Positions 8,363-15,774 of a DNA stretch of 38,534 nucleotides are shown one piece after another. How positions within the stretch are numbered: the first letter of the stretch is position 1; each line of letters starts with the position of its first letter. Under the pieces are notes generated by a model. That model saw only the letters and a list, made by a program, of their open reading frames with translations. It had not been told where the DNA came from and ran no database searches. The stretch comes from Christensenella sp. UBA1685 (GTDB lineage: Bacteria > Bacillota > Clostridia > Christensenellales > CAG-138): the NCBI GenBank assembly GCA_002320595.1, contig DCKB01000018.1, forward strand, positions 1-38,534, given 5' to 3'. The translations under genes and the position numbers were made by a program.

Positions 8363-8391
8363 TTGCGCCCGCCCGCGCACAGTGCTATAAT
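8363..8391 (+). promoter_or_regulatory. Promoter of the ArsB/NhaD-type permease gene
   Basis: TTGCGC (8363-8368), a 17-bp spacer and TATAAT (8386-8391) lie about 40 bp before the permease ATG. The -10 is perfect and the -35 is weak. Confidence 0.5.
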
Positions 8392-8428
8392 ACCGCTCGT
8401 GTGCGTTTTTGCACGGGAGGCGATTGGT

Positions 8429-9730
8429 ATGAACCTTGTGGCTGCTGTTTCCCCAATGACCTGCGCGGCGCTTGTCACCGTTGTGCTCGTGAAGCCCTCG
8501 GTGCGGGTCAAGGGGCACAACGTGAATATCTTCTGGGTTGTTCCGTTTCTCGGCGCTGCCGTTCTGATGCTTTGCGGCACGCTCTCCCCGCGGGAGGTGT
8601 TCACAGGGCTTACCGCGCAAAGCAGCATCAACCCGCTTAAAATCCTTGTGCTGTTCCTTTCGATGACATTGATCTCCATCTTTTTGGACTGCGCAGGGTT
8701 CTTCCGCCATTTGGCCACCGCCGTGTTGCAGCGCCAGAATGCAAGCCAACTGCAGCTGTTCGTGCTGCTCTATGCGCTTGTATCCGTGCTGACGGTGTTT
8801 ACCTCCAACGACATCATCGTGCTCACGTTTACACCGTTCATCTGCTATTTCGCGCGGGATGCCAAAATTGCCCCCACCCCTTACCTTATATGCGAATTTG
8901 TCGCCGAAAACACCTGGAGCATGGCGCTCATGATCGGCAACCCTACGAACATCTACCTTGCGACGGCGGCAAACGTTTCCTTCCTTGGATACACTGCCGT
9001 GATGCTGCTGCCCACGCTGTTTGCGGGCTTCGCCTCCTTCGGCATGCTGTACCTGCTGTTCCGCAGAAAGCTGCGCGGCGAGCTTTCCCACTCCGTTCTG
9101 GAAAAAGCGCCGGAGGATCCCGTGCTCGTGCGGCTCGGGGTCGTACATCTTGCGCTGTGCATCGTGCTGCTGCTTTTTTCTTCTTATTTGGACCTGCCGA
9201 TGTGGCTCATCTGCTTCGCGTTCTTTTGCAGCCTGTTCCTGCTCTCGGGAGCCTACCTGCTGCGCCGCGGGCGCGGGCTTTCGTTGTTGCGCGATGCATT
9301 TCACGCCGCGCCGTGGGAGATCGTCCCCTTCATCCTTTCCATGTTCGTGCTGGTGCTTGCGCTCGATAAGTATGGCTTCACCCGCAGCATCGGCGCCTTC
9401 CTCGGCAGCGCGCACCCGGTTGCAAGCTATGGCGTGTCCTCCTTCCTTGCGGCAAACCTCATCAACAACATTCCCATGAGCGTGCTGTTCTCTTCGGTTG
9501 TTTCCGATCTGCCAAGCGCGGCGCACACCGCTGCGCTTTATGCTTCCGTGATCGGCTCCAACCTCGGCGCATTTTTCACGCCCCTTGGCGCGCTTGCGGG
9601 CATCATGTGGACAGGGATGCTCAAAAACCATGGTGTGAAGCTCGGCTTCGGCCGCTTCCTCCGCTATGGGGCTGCCGTTTCCATTCCGGCGCTCGCTGCG
9701 GCGCTTTTCGGCCTTGTGCTGGCGATTTGA
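8429..9730 (+). CDS. ArsB/NhaD-type (ion transporter superfamily) permease
   Basis: This 433-residue integral membrane protein has about 11-12 hydrophobic segments. The signature loops are FTSNDIIVLTFTPFICYFAR and GNPTNIYLATAANVSF in the first half, and SSFLAANLINNIPMSVLFSS with SVIGSNLGAFFTPLGALAGIMW in the second. These re-entrant Asn-Pro/Gly-rich motifs are typical of ArsB arsenite pumps, NhaD and related anion or sodium-proton carriers. Substrate cannot be told from sequence, and no ars genes are adjacent. The start at 8429 was chosen because GGGAGG ends 8 bases upstream; an in-frame upstream ATG at 8363 lies inside the promoter. Confidence 0.8.
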   Translation: MNLVAAVSPMTCAALVTVVLVKPSVRVKGHNVNIFWVVPFLGAAVLMLCGTLSPREVFTGLTAQSSINPLKILVLFLSMTLISIFLDCAGFFRHLATAVLQRQNASQLQLFVLLYALVSVLTVFTSNDIIVLTFTPFICYFARDAKIAPTPYLICEFVAENTWSMALMIGNPTNIYLATAANVSFLGYTAVMLLPTLFAGFASFGMLYLLFRRKLRGELSHSVLEKAPEDPVLVRLGVVHLALCIVLLLFSSYLDLPMWLICFAFFCSLFLLSGAYLLRRGRGLSLLRDAFHAAPWEIVPFILSMFVLVLALDKYGFTRSIGAFLGSAHPVASYGVSSFLAANLINNIPMSVLFSSVVSDLPSAAHTAALYASVIGSNLGAFFTPLGALAGIMWTGMLKNHGVKLGFGRFLRYGAAVSIPALAAALFGLVLAI

Positions 9731-9754
9731 ACAGAATGCCGCCAAAACGCAAAA

Positions 9755-9788
9755 CAGCCTTCCGGCAAAAACCGGAAGGCTGCATTTT
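9755..9788. terminator. Bidirectional intrinsic terminator
   Basis: A perfect 11-bp stem CAGCCTTCCGG (9755-9765 with 9772-9782) has a CAAAAA loop. It is followed on the plus strand by CATTTTT and flanked on the other side by an A-rich tract. It separates the permease from the convergent dehydrogenase. Confidence 0.85.
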
Positions 9789-9792
9789 TGGT

Positions 9793-10749
9793 TTATACGA
9801 CCCGGTTCTGCGGCTTGCCTGCACGCCAGGCCGCAAGGTTTTCCGCGCAATAGCGGATCACGCGCTCCCGCGTTTCGCGCGGCGCCCAGCCCACATGCGG
9901 CGTGGCGACACAGCGCGGATGCGTAGCAAGCGGGTGATCTTCCCCGCAGGGCTCGGGCGCAAATACGTCCGCGCCAACGGCATAAAGCTTGCCGGAATTG
10001 AGCGCGCGCACCACAGCCGCGTCATCCAGGATCGCGCCGCGCGCCGTGTTGATCAGGATCGCGCCGTCCCGCATCCTTGCAATGGCCGCTTCGCCGATCA
10101 TGCCGCGGCTTTCATCGTTCAGCGGGCAATGGATGCTGATGACGTCTGAACGTGCGTACAGTTCCTCCAATGAAACGAAATGCAGATGCTCGTTTTCAAG
10201 CGCCGCATCCGGATGCCGCCGATATGCAAGCACCTGCATGCCGAGCGCCTGCGCAATCCGCGCCATGTTTCCGCCGATGTCCCCAAGGCCGATGATGCCG
10301 ATGGTCTTTCCCGCAAGCTCCATATGCGGGATCGCGGTCAACGCGCGGTCTGCCGTCTCTACCCAGCCACATGTTTTCACATAATGGTCGAACAGCGCCG
10401 TATTGCAGGCAATTTGCAGCAGCAGCGCCGCCGCCATCTGTGCCACGGCGTGCGTGCTGTATGCGGGAACGTTGCACACGGTGATGCCCCGCTCCTTTGC
10501 CGCCGCGATGTCGATCATATTAAAGCCGGTTGCAAACGTGTTGATGAACCGCAGATCCGGGCAGGCGTCCATCGCCGCCGCGCCGATGGTGCAGCGGTTG
10601 ACAAACACCGCTTCAGCGTTGCCGATGTGAGCGATCACTTCATCCGGCTCCGTGGCCTCATACAGCACGAATTCGCCCTGCCCTGCAATTGGCTCCCAGG
10701 AGATGTCCCCGGGGTTGACGAGAAATCCATCCAGCACTGTAATCTTCAT
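9793..10749 (-). CDS. D-isomer-specific 2-hydroxyacid dehydrogenase (glycerate/hydroxypyruvate reductase type)
   Basis: This 318-residue NAD(P)-dependent oxidoreductase reduces 2-oxoacids to D-2-hydroxyacids or the reverse. The Rossmann motif GLGDIGG lies near residues 154-160. The catalytic residues are Arg237 (NTARGAILDD), Glu266 (DVFAPEP) and His285 (TPHVGW). The N-terminal part (FATGFNMIDIAAAKERGITVCNVP, quoted in two pieces) resembles glycerate dehydrogenase/hydroxypyruvate reductase, but the substrate is inferred only. The start at 10749 is preceded by GGAG at 9 bases; the upstream in-frame ATGs lack a site. Confidence 0.88.
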   Translation of the reverse strand: MKITVLDGFLVNPGDISWEPIAGQGEFVLYEATEPDEVIAHIGNAEAVFVNRCTIGAAAMDACPDLRFINTFATGFNMIDIAAAKERGITVCNVPAYSTHAVAQMAAALLLQIACNTALFDHYVKTCGWVETADRALTAIPHMELAGKTIGIIGLGDIGGNMARIAQALGMQVLAYRRHPDAALENEHLHFVSLEELYARSDVISIHCPLNDESRGMIGEAAIARMRDGAILINTARGAILDDAAVVRALNSGKLYAVGADVFAPEPCGEDHPLATHPRCVATPHVGWAPRETRERVIRYCAENLAAWRAGKPQNRVV

Positions 10750-10779
10750 CCGTATATGCTCCATTCTTTGTTTTGGGGT

Positions 10780-10808
10780 ATTGTAACATATTTCATCCCT
10801 GCTGTCCC
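10780..10808 (-). promoter_or_regulatory. Possible promoter of the hydroxyacid dehydrogenase gene
   Basis: On the minus strand GGGACA (10803-10808), 17 bp and TACAAT (10780-10785) lie about 30 bp upstream of the start codon. The -35 matches only four of six positions. Confidence 0.4.
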
Positions 10809-10940
10809 GCGCCATCTGCCAACGCTTCCGTTTCCTGTTCGATCAGCTGTACCAGCACATGCGGCGGCATGACCGACCGCGTACGCAGGATGGAATACAG
10901 GCTGAAGTAATTCCAGTGCAATGTGAAAGATAGCCTTACA

Positions 10941-10965
10941 CAAAAGACTCCCTTTTGAGGGAGCC
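10941..10965 (-). terminator. Terminator of the GAPDH-paralogue gene
   Basis: On the minus strand GGCTCCC (10959-10965) pairs with GGGAGTC (10946-10952, one G-T pair) around a TCAAAA loop. CTTTTG follows. It lies about 27 bp past the stop codon of the GAPDH paralogue. Confidence 0.7.
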
Positions 10966-10991
10966 TGTTGGAATTCTTATATGATTGGCAG

Positions 10992-12008
10992 TTATTCATC
11001 CACCTGCGCCATGTACTGGATCAAATCCAGCACCTTGCAGGAATAGCCCCACTCGTTGTCATACCAGGCAATGAGTTTCACAAAATCGCTGTCCAGCATG
11101 ATGCCCGCGTTTTCATCGAAGATGCAGGTGTGGCTCTCGCCCTTCATGTCGGTGGATACGACCTCGTCCTTCGTGAAGGTGACGATGCCCTTCATCGTGG
11201 TGCGGGAGGCCTCCTCGATCGTAGCGCAAATCTCCGCGTACGTTGTCGGGCGGCTGAGGCGCGCCGTCAGGTCAACGACGGAAACGTCGTTCGTCGGCAC
11301 GCGGAAGCTCATGCCCGTGAGCTTCCCCTTGAGCTCCGGCATCACAAGCCCAACCGCCTTGGCTGCGCCGGTGGTGGAAGGGATGATGTTGTTGAACACG
11401 GAGCGGCCGGTGCGGTAGTCGCGCCCGGCACGGTTGTCGACCGGCTTCTGCTTGGAGGTTGCAGAATGGATGGTGGACATCAGCCCCTGCGTGATGCCGA
11501 AATTGTCGTGGATGATCTTCGCAAGGGGCGCAAGGCAGTTGGTTGTGCAGCTTGCGTTGGAAACCACGTTATGCTTCGGGTCATATTCGGTGTGGTTCAC
11601 GCCCATCACATAGGTCGGCGTTTGGGTATCCTTCGCAGGCGCGGAAAGAACGACCTTCTTCGCGCCATGCACAAGGTGGCCGGAGGCAAGCTCCGTGGTG
11701 TTGAATTGGCCGGTGGATTCCACGATGTATTCCGCGCCGCAGGCGTCCCAGGGGATGTCCGCAACATTGCTTTCACCAAACACAGCCACCGCATGCCCGT
11801 TGATGCGGATGCCATTCCCGCTTTCTTCGATTTCGCCCGGAAACCGCCCGAACACGGAATCATACTTCATCAGGTAGACCATGTAATCCAGATCCGCCTT
11901 GCGCAGATTGATCCCGCAAAGCTCGATTTCATCCGGCCGCTCCGCCGCGATGCGCAAAACCGTTCTCCCGATGCGGCCAAATCCGTTGATGCCAACCTTG
12001 ACAGCCAT
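10992..12008 (-). CDS. GAPDH-family dehydrogenase, divergent paralogue with altered cofactor residues
   Basis: This 338-residue phosphorylating-type glyceraldehyde-3-phosphate dehydrogenase keeps GFGRIGR, the catalytic Cys in SNASCTTNC, and the C-terminal AWYDNEWGYS. In the usual NAD enzyme an Asp after the second beta strand (INDPF) binds the adenosine ribose; here the same place reads INLRK (Leu35-Arg36). The DGPS loop that also favours NAD is DNRAG here. Both changes are of the type known to accompany NADP use in this family (Asp32/Pro188 in the standard numbering), so an anabolic or NADP role is inferred. Start at 12008 follows GGAGGATA; an upstream ATG at 12044 has no site. It lies directly downstream of the normal gap gene on the same strand. 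Confidence 0.9.
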   Translation of the reverse strand: MAVKVGINGFGRIGRTVLRIAAERPDEIELCGINLRKADLDYMVYLMKYDSVFGRFPGEIEESGNGIRINGHAVAVFGESNVADIPWDACGAEYIVESTGQFNTTELASGHLVHGAKKVVLSAPAKDTQTPTYVMGVNHTEYDPKHNVVSNASCTTNCLAPLAKIIHDNFGITQGLMSTIHSATSKQKPVDNRAGRDYRTGRSVFNNIIPSTTGAAKAVGLVMPELKGKLTGMSFRVPTNDVSVVDLTARLSRPTTYAEICATIEEASRTTMKGIVTFTKDEVVSTDMKGESHTCIFDENAGIMLDSDFVKLIAWYDNEWGYSCKVLDLIQYMAQVDE

Positions 12009-12015
12009 GCCTGCA

Positions 12016-12069
12016 TATCCTCCCGATTGACTTATATTTTTCATAGTTCAGGAGGATATCCTATCCTCC
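12016..12069 (-). promoter_or_regulatory. Leader with alternative pairing over the ribosome binding site of the GAPDH paralogue
   Basis: In transcript order, GGAGGATA (12062-12069) is followed by TATCCTCC (12051-12058) and then by GGAGGATAT at 12015-12023, which is the ribosome binding site. The middle segment can pair perfectly with either neighbour: 8 bp with the upstream copy (3-base loop), or 9 bp with the Shine-Dalgarno copy. The two structures exclude each other, as in a translational switch. No ligand or protein is known; this is inferred from complementarity only. Confidence 0.45.
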
Positions 12070-12079
12070 CCAAGTCGGG

Positions 12080-12107
12080 ATTATAGCATAATATATGCTT
12101 ATGTCAA
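12080..12107 (-). promoter_or_regulatory. Sigma-A promoter of the GAPDH paralogue, with internal inverted repeat
   Basis: On the minus strand TTGACA (12102-12107), a 16-bp spacer and TATAAT (12080-12085) form a strong promoter. The spacer contains the inverted repeat GCATA-TAT-TATGC, a possible repressor site. The paralogue therefore has its own transcription start apart from gap. Confidence 0.75.
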
Positions 12108-12263
12108 CACTGTTTTATAAAATTATCGCTTATGATATTTTTTTAACACAACCCTTTGGGCGGGATTTTGTTTGTGCAATGCATAACAAGAAGCGGGTGC
12201 TTGCAAGCTGCAGGTTCCCGCATATCTATGTCTTAAATTGTATAATAATTCTTTTCTCCGATG

Positions 12264-13277
12264 TTACTCCGCATCCACCTTTGCCATATGGGCGATGAGA
12301 TCAAGCACCTTGTTGGAATAACCCCACTCGTTGTCATACCAGGCGACGAGCTTTACAAAATGCTCGTTCAGGCTGATGCCTGCACCCGCATCGAAAATGG
12401 AGGTGCGAGGATCGGTGTAAAAGTCGGAAGAAACAACGGAATCCTCCGTGTAGCCGATGATGCCCTTCCATTCCGGGGATTCGGAAGCCGCCTTCATCAC
12501 GGCCTTGATTTCATCATAGCTTGCGCCCTTCTCAAGGCGGCAGGTCAAATCCACAACGGAAACATCCGGCGTGGGCACGCGCAGGCTCATGCCGGTCAGC
12601 TTGCCGTTGAGGGACGGAATGACCTTGCCCACAGCCTTTGCAGCACCGGTAGAGCTCGGGATAATGTTGTGCGCCGCCGCGCGGCCGCCGCGCCAATCCT
12701 TCTTGGATGGGCCGTCAACGGTCTTCTGTGTTGCGGTGATGGAATGCACCGTTGTCATCAGGCCCTCAACGATGCCGAAGTTGTCGTGAATGACCTTGGC
12801 AAGCGGCGCAAGGCAGTTGGTTGTGCAGCTTGCGTTGGAGACAACGTTCATGTCCTTCGTGTACGCGTTTTGGTTCACGCCCATCACGAACATCGGCGCA
12901 TCGGAGGAAGGTGCGGAAATGACGACCTTCTTCGCGCCGCCCTTAAAGTGCTGGGAGGACTTTAAGGTGGTGGTGTTAATGCCGGTGGATTCCACGATGT
13001 ATTCCGCGCCGCACGCGTGCCACGGGATATCGCACGCATCCATGATCGCATAGACCGCAATATCTTTTCCATTCACAACAAGCTTGCCGTTCCGCGCTTC
13101 CACTTCGCCACGGAACGCGCCGTGCACGGTATCGTACTTGGTCATATAGACCATATAGTCCAGGTCGATAAAAGGATCGTTAATGCCCACAATGTCGATT
13201 TCCGGGTTGTCTGCCGCCGCGCGCAGCACCAGGCGGCCAATCCGGCCAAAGCCGTTGATGCCAACTTTAATTGTCAT
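12264..13277 (-). CDS. gap: Glyceraldehyde-3-phosphate dehydrogenase, glycolytic (NAD type)
   Basis: This 337-residue cytosolic enzyme converts glyceraldehyde-3-phosphate, phosphate and NAD to 1,3-bisphosphoglycerate. The Rossmann motif is INGFGRIGR (6-14), the NAD-selecting Asp is Asp34 (GINDPF), the catalytic Cys lies in SNASCTTNC, and the VDGPS loop and AWYDNEWGYS end are intact. A TAGGAGG site precedes the ATG. The gene stands upstream of the divergent GAPDH paralogue on the same strand, with about 255 AT-rich bases between them. Confidence 0.97.
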   Translation of the reverse strand: MTIKVGINGFGRIGRLVLRAAADNPEIDIVGINDPFIDLDYMVYMTKYDTVHGAFRGEVEARNGKLVVNGKDIAVYAIMDACDIPWHACGAEYIVESTGINTTTLKSSQHFKGGAKKVVISAPSSDAPMFVMGVNQNAYTKDMNVVSNASCTTNCLAPLAKVIHDNFGIVEGLMTTVHSITATQKTVDGPSKKDWRGGRAAAHNIIPSSTGAAKAVGKVIPSLNGKLTGMSLRVPTPDVSVVDLTCRLEKGASYDEIKAVMKAASESPEWKGIIGYTEDSVVSSDFYTDPRTSIFDAGAGISLNEHFVKLVAWYDNEWGYSNKVLDLIAHMAKVDAE

Positions 13278-13329
13278 TTTCTCATTCCTCCTAAAAATTA
13301 TGATAAACCGTTTAAAATCTATGCAAAGT

Positions 13330-13401
13330 CCGCGGCTCTGCCGCGGGCTCCGTCACCTGCATTTCCTTCTTAATATTAAACAGAACACCGGAAATATGCA
13401 A
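13330..13401 (-). promoter_or_regulatory. Promoter and GC-rich leader hairpin of gap
   Basis: On the minus strand TTGCAT (13396-13401), 17 bp and TAATAT (13373-13378) form a plausible promoter, giving a leader of about 90 nt. Inside the leader lies the perfect hairpin CCGCGGC-AGA-GCCGCGG (13330-13346). It may stabilise the message or act in regulation; it lacks a T-tract good enough for a terminator. Confidence 0.5.
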
Positions 13402-13464
13402 CGCATTTTTCCTCATCCTGCATTTTTCCTATAATTGGGAAGAAGCCTATAAGCGATCGTTATA

Positions 13465-13510
13465 TAAAAAACAAACAAAGTCGGGCGCTTCCCCCTTTCA
13501 GAAAGCGCCC
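13465..13510 (-). terminator. Terminator of the glycosyltransferase-aminopeptidase operon
   Basis: On the minus strand GGGCGCTT (13503-13510) pairs with AAGCGCCC (13483-13490). A T-rich tract (ACTTTGTTTGTTTTTT) follows, about 8 bp after the aminopeptidase stop. Confidence 0.75.
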
Positions 13511-13517
13511 CATCCGT

Positions 13518-14633
13518 TTACTTCAGATTCTCAGGGTTCAGCGCGGAAAGCTCCGGCAGCACAAAGCGGCCGTCCCTGCGGACGAGCACGCCGTCGAAAT
13601 ACATCTCTCCGCCGCCGTATTCCGGCGTTTGGATGCACACGAGGTCCCAATGGATGCCGGAGCGGTTGCCGTTGTCGCAATCGTCATAGCAACGGCCGGG
13701 CGTGAAGTGAAAGCTGCCCGCGATCTTCTCGTCAAAGAGCGTGTCCTTCATGGGCGCTGTGATGTACGGGTTCACGCCGATTGCGAATTCGCCCACGCTG
13801 CGCGCGCCTTCATCGCGGTCAAAAATCTTATTGATGCGCTCTGCGTCGTTCGCGTCCGCCTTCACGATGCGCCCGTTTTCAAACGTGAGCGCAATGTTTT
13901 CAAACGTGAAGCCTTCAAACACCGACGGCGTATTGTAGGAGAGCACGCCGTTGATGCTGCCCTGCACCGGAGCGGTAAAGAGTTCGCCATCCGGGATATT
14001 GCATTCGCCCGCGCACTTGATCGCCGGCAGGCCTTTGATGGAAAAGGAAAGGTCTGTCCCCGGCCCCACGATGCGCACCATGTCCGTTTTTTCCATCAGC
14101 GCTTTGAGCGGGTCCATTGCGCGGTCCATTTTGGAATAGTCCAGGTTGCAGACGTTGAAGTAGTAATCCTCAAACGCTTCGGTGGACAGATTCGCCATCT
14201 GCGCCATGCCGGGCGAAGGATAGCGCATCACGCACCACTTCGTTTTCGGCACGCGGATCTCGCTGTGCACAGGGTTGGAATAGCGGCGGCTCATGCGTTC
14301 GCGCTGCGCCGTGGGCACATCGCTCATCTCGGCGTTGTTGTTGCCGCCGCGGATGCCGATGTACGCCTGCATGTTTTCCATCAATTCCTTGTCCACACGC
14401 GCCATCAGGTCAAGCTGCGCATCCGCAGCGCCCATCGCAATCGCGCGCTGTACGGCGTTGTCCCGCCGCCAAACGAACGGGTTTGCCTCCGCAGCGTACG
14501 TTTCGCGGATGAGCGCAAGCAAAAGTGCGTCGCAATCGCCATAGGTTTCAATGAGCACGTTTTCACCCCTCTGCACGTTGCAGGAGAAGCCGATCAGGTT
14601 TTTCGCCAGGGTTTCGATGCGCGGGTCCGTCAT
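13518..14633 (-). CDS. M29-family metallo-aminopeptidase (AmpS/AmpT type)
   Basis: This 371-residue cytosolic leucyl-type aminopeptidase needs a two-metal site. Candidate ligands are the Glu of GECNIPDGE, the Glu and His of DEKIAGSFHF and the His-x-Asp of SGIHWDL, all in family positions. The length is usual for M29. The start at 14633 (MTDPRIETL) has AGGAG 10 bases upstream; the longer in-frame extension to 14705 overlaps the glycosyltransferase. It begins 7 bases after the stop of the glycosyltransferase gene, so the two are likely cotranscribed. Confidence 0.93.
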   Translation of the reverse strand: MTDPRIETLAKNLIGFSCNVQRGENVLIETYGDCDALLLALIRETYAAEANPFVWRRDNAVQRAIAMGAADAQLDLMARVDKELMENMQAYIGIRGGNNNAEMSDVPTAQRERMSRRYSNPVHSEIRVPKTKWCVMRYPSPGMAQMANLSTEAFEDYYFNVCNLDYSKMDRAMDPLKALMEKTDMVRIVGPGTDLSFSIKGLPAIKCAGECNIPDGELFTAPVQGSINGVLSYNTPSVFEGFTFENIALTFENGRIVKADANDAERINKIFDRDEGARSVGEFAIGVNPYITAPMKDTLFDEKIAGSFHFTPGRCYDDCDNGNRSGIHWDLVCIQTPEYGGGEMYFDGVLVRRDGRFVLPELSALNPENLK

Positions 14634-14640
14634 ATGCAAA

Positions 14641-15573
14641 TCACTCCTTTTGTATATTGATGCTTTCGGCAAGGATGTAGAGCGGGCGGCCCTTGAGTTC
14701 ATCATACATACGGTTCATGTACGCGCCCTGCACGCCAAGGGCAACGAGGACCGCGCCGTTGAGCAGCGCAAGGCCGCACACCGCCCAAAGCCAGGGCGCA
14801 CAGCCGACGGTCGCCGCACATATGATGAGCGCGACGAAGCCTGCAAGCGAAAGAGCGCACACCGCGCCGCCCAGCCAGCCCACAAGCGTAAGCGGCCTGT
14901 CCGAAAAGCCGATGATCCCGTCAAAGGCGAGTTTGAGCATCTTTTTGAGGGTGTACTTCGTGCTGCCCGCATAGCGCTCGTGGCGCACATACTCCACCGG
15001 CACCGCCGTAAAGCCCATCCAACCGCTCATGCCGCGCAGAAAGCGGTTATGTTCCCGCATGCGCAGGAACACATCTGCCACCTTGCGGTCCAGCAGGCGG
15101 AAATCCCCCGTGTCAAGCGGGATCGGATAGGCGCTCATGGCGCTGAGCAGCCGGTAATAGCAAAATGCGGTGAACTTTTTGAAGATGGTTTCCCCCTCGC
15201 GCTTCAGGCGCTTGCCGTACGCGATGTCCGCGCCGTTTTCCCATGCCTTCACAAGCTCCGCGATAATCTCCGGCGGATCCTGCAAATCCACATCGATGAT
15301 CACAAGCGCATCGCCGCGCGCCGCATCCATGCCGGCCGTGACGGCAAGCTGATGGCCGAAGTTGCGGGAGAAGGAAAGCACCCTCACCTGCGGGTTTTCC
15401 ACCGCGATGCTGCGCAGATGCGCCATGGTGGTATCCCGGCTGCCATCGTTGACATAGATGATCTCGTATTCATAGGGAAGCGCGCGCATTGCCGCATCCA
15501 TGCGCGCAAAGGAAACGTCGATCACGTCCTCCTCGTTGAACACGGGGACGATCAGGGAAAGAAGCTTTCTCAT
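14641..15573 (-). CDS. Family 2 glycosyltransferase, polyprenyl-phosphate sugar transferase type (GtrB/DPM1-like)
   Basis: This 310-residue membrane enzyme transfers a sugar from a nucleotide sugar to a polyprenyl phosphate at the inner face of the membrane. The GT-A domain (about 1-225) has IVPVFNEEDVI at the start, the VNDGSRD motif and the metal site DVDLQDPP. Two transmembrane helices follow (about 228-250 and 260-285), as in GtrB and related proteins. The sugar and acceptor are unknown. It has its own promoter and is followed closely by the M29 peptidase gene. Confidence 0.92.
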   Translation of the reverse strand: MRKLLSLIVPVFNEEDVIDVSFARMDAAMRALPYEYEIIYVNDGSRDTTMAHLRSIAVENPQVRVLSFSRNFGHQLAVTAGMDAARGDALVIIDVDLQDPPEIIAELVKAWENGADIAYGKRLKREGETIFKKFTAFCYYRLLSAMSAYPIPLDTGDFRLLDRKVADVFLRMREHNRFLRGMSGWMGFTAVPVEYVRHERYAGSTKYTLKKMLKLAFDGIIGFSDRPLTLVGWLGGAVCALSLAGFVALIICAATVGCAPWLWAVCGLALLNGAVLVALGVQGAYMNRMYDELKGRPLYILAESINIQKE

Positions 15574-15629
15574 GGTATGAAATTCCTTTCGGCAGATGGA
15601 TTCTGCTTTCTGTACTGTCGCTATTGGTA

Positions 15630-15658
15630 ATTATACCCGCTTTCTCTCCATATCACAA
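15630..15658 (-). promoter_or_regulatory. Sigma-A promoter of the glycosyltransferase gene
   Basis: On the minus strand TTGTGA (15653-15658), a 17-bp spacer and TATAAT (15630-15635) lie about 57 bp before the start codon. Confidence 0.65.
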
Positions 15659-15678
15659 TCAGCTTAGCAAAATATGCC

Positions 15679-15715
15679 GCCCCGGTGTTGAAACCCGGGG
15701 CAAACGCGGTATAAT
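15679..15715 (+). promoter_or_regulatory. fba promoter with an inverted repeat around the -35
   Basis: TTGAAA (15688-15693), 16 bp and TATAAT (15710-15715) precede fba by about 60 bp. The inverted repeat GCCCCGG/CCGGGGC (15679-15685 and 15695-15701) encloses the -35, where a bound regulator would block polymerase. Confidence 0.6.
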
Positions 15716-15774
15716 AAAGTTAGATATGTGTGCGGCAGCGCAGAGGCCGAATTATTTTTAAAGGAGAGTATTAT

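Noticed and set aside
10793..10999. A 68-codon minus-strand frame upstream of the hydroxyacid dehydrogenase (ends ...LIEQETEALADGAGQQG)
   Set aside because: The last 40 residues look protein-like, perhaps a gene remnant, but the frame runs through the GAPDH-paralogue terminator and has no ribosome binding site. Not supported as a gene.
13297..13326. A TTGCAT...CATAAT promoter close to gap
   Set aside because: Its transcript would begin inside the TAGGAGG ribosome binding site. The promoter at 13373-13401 leaves the site intact and is preferred.
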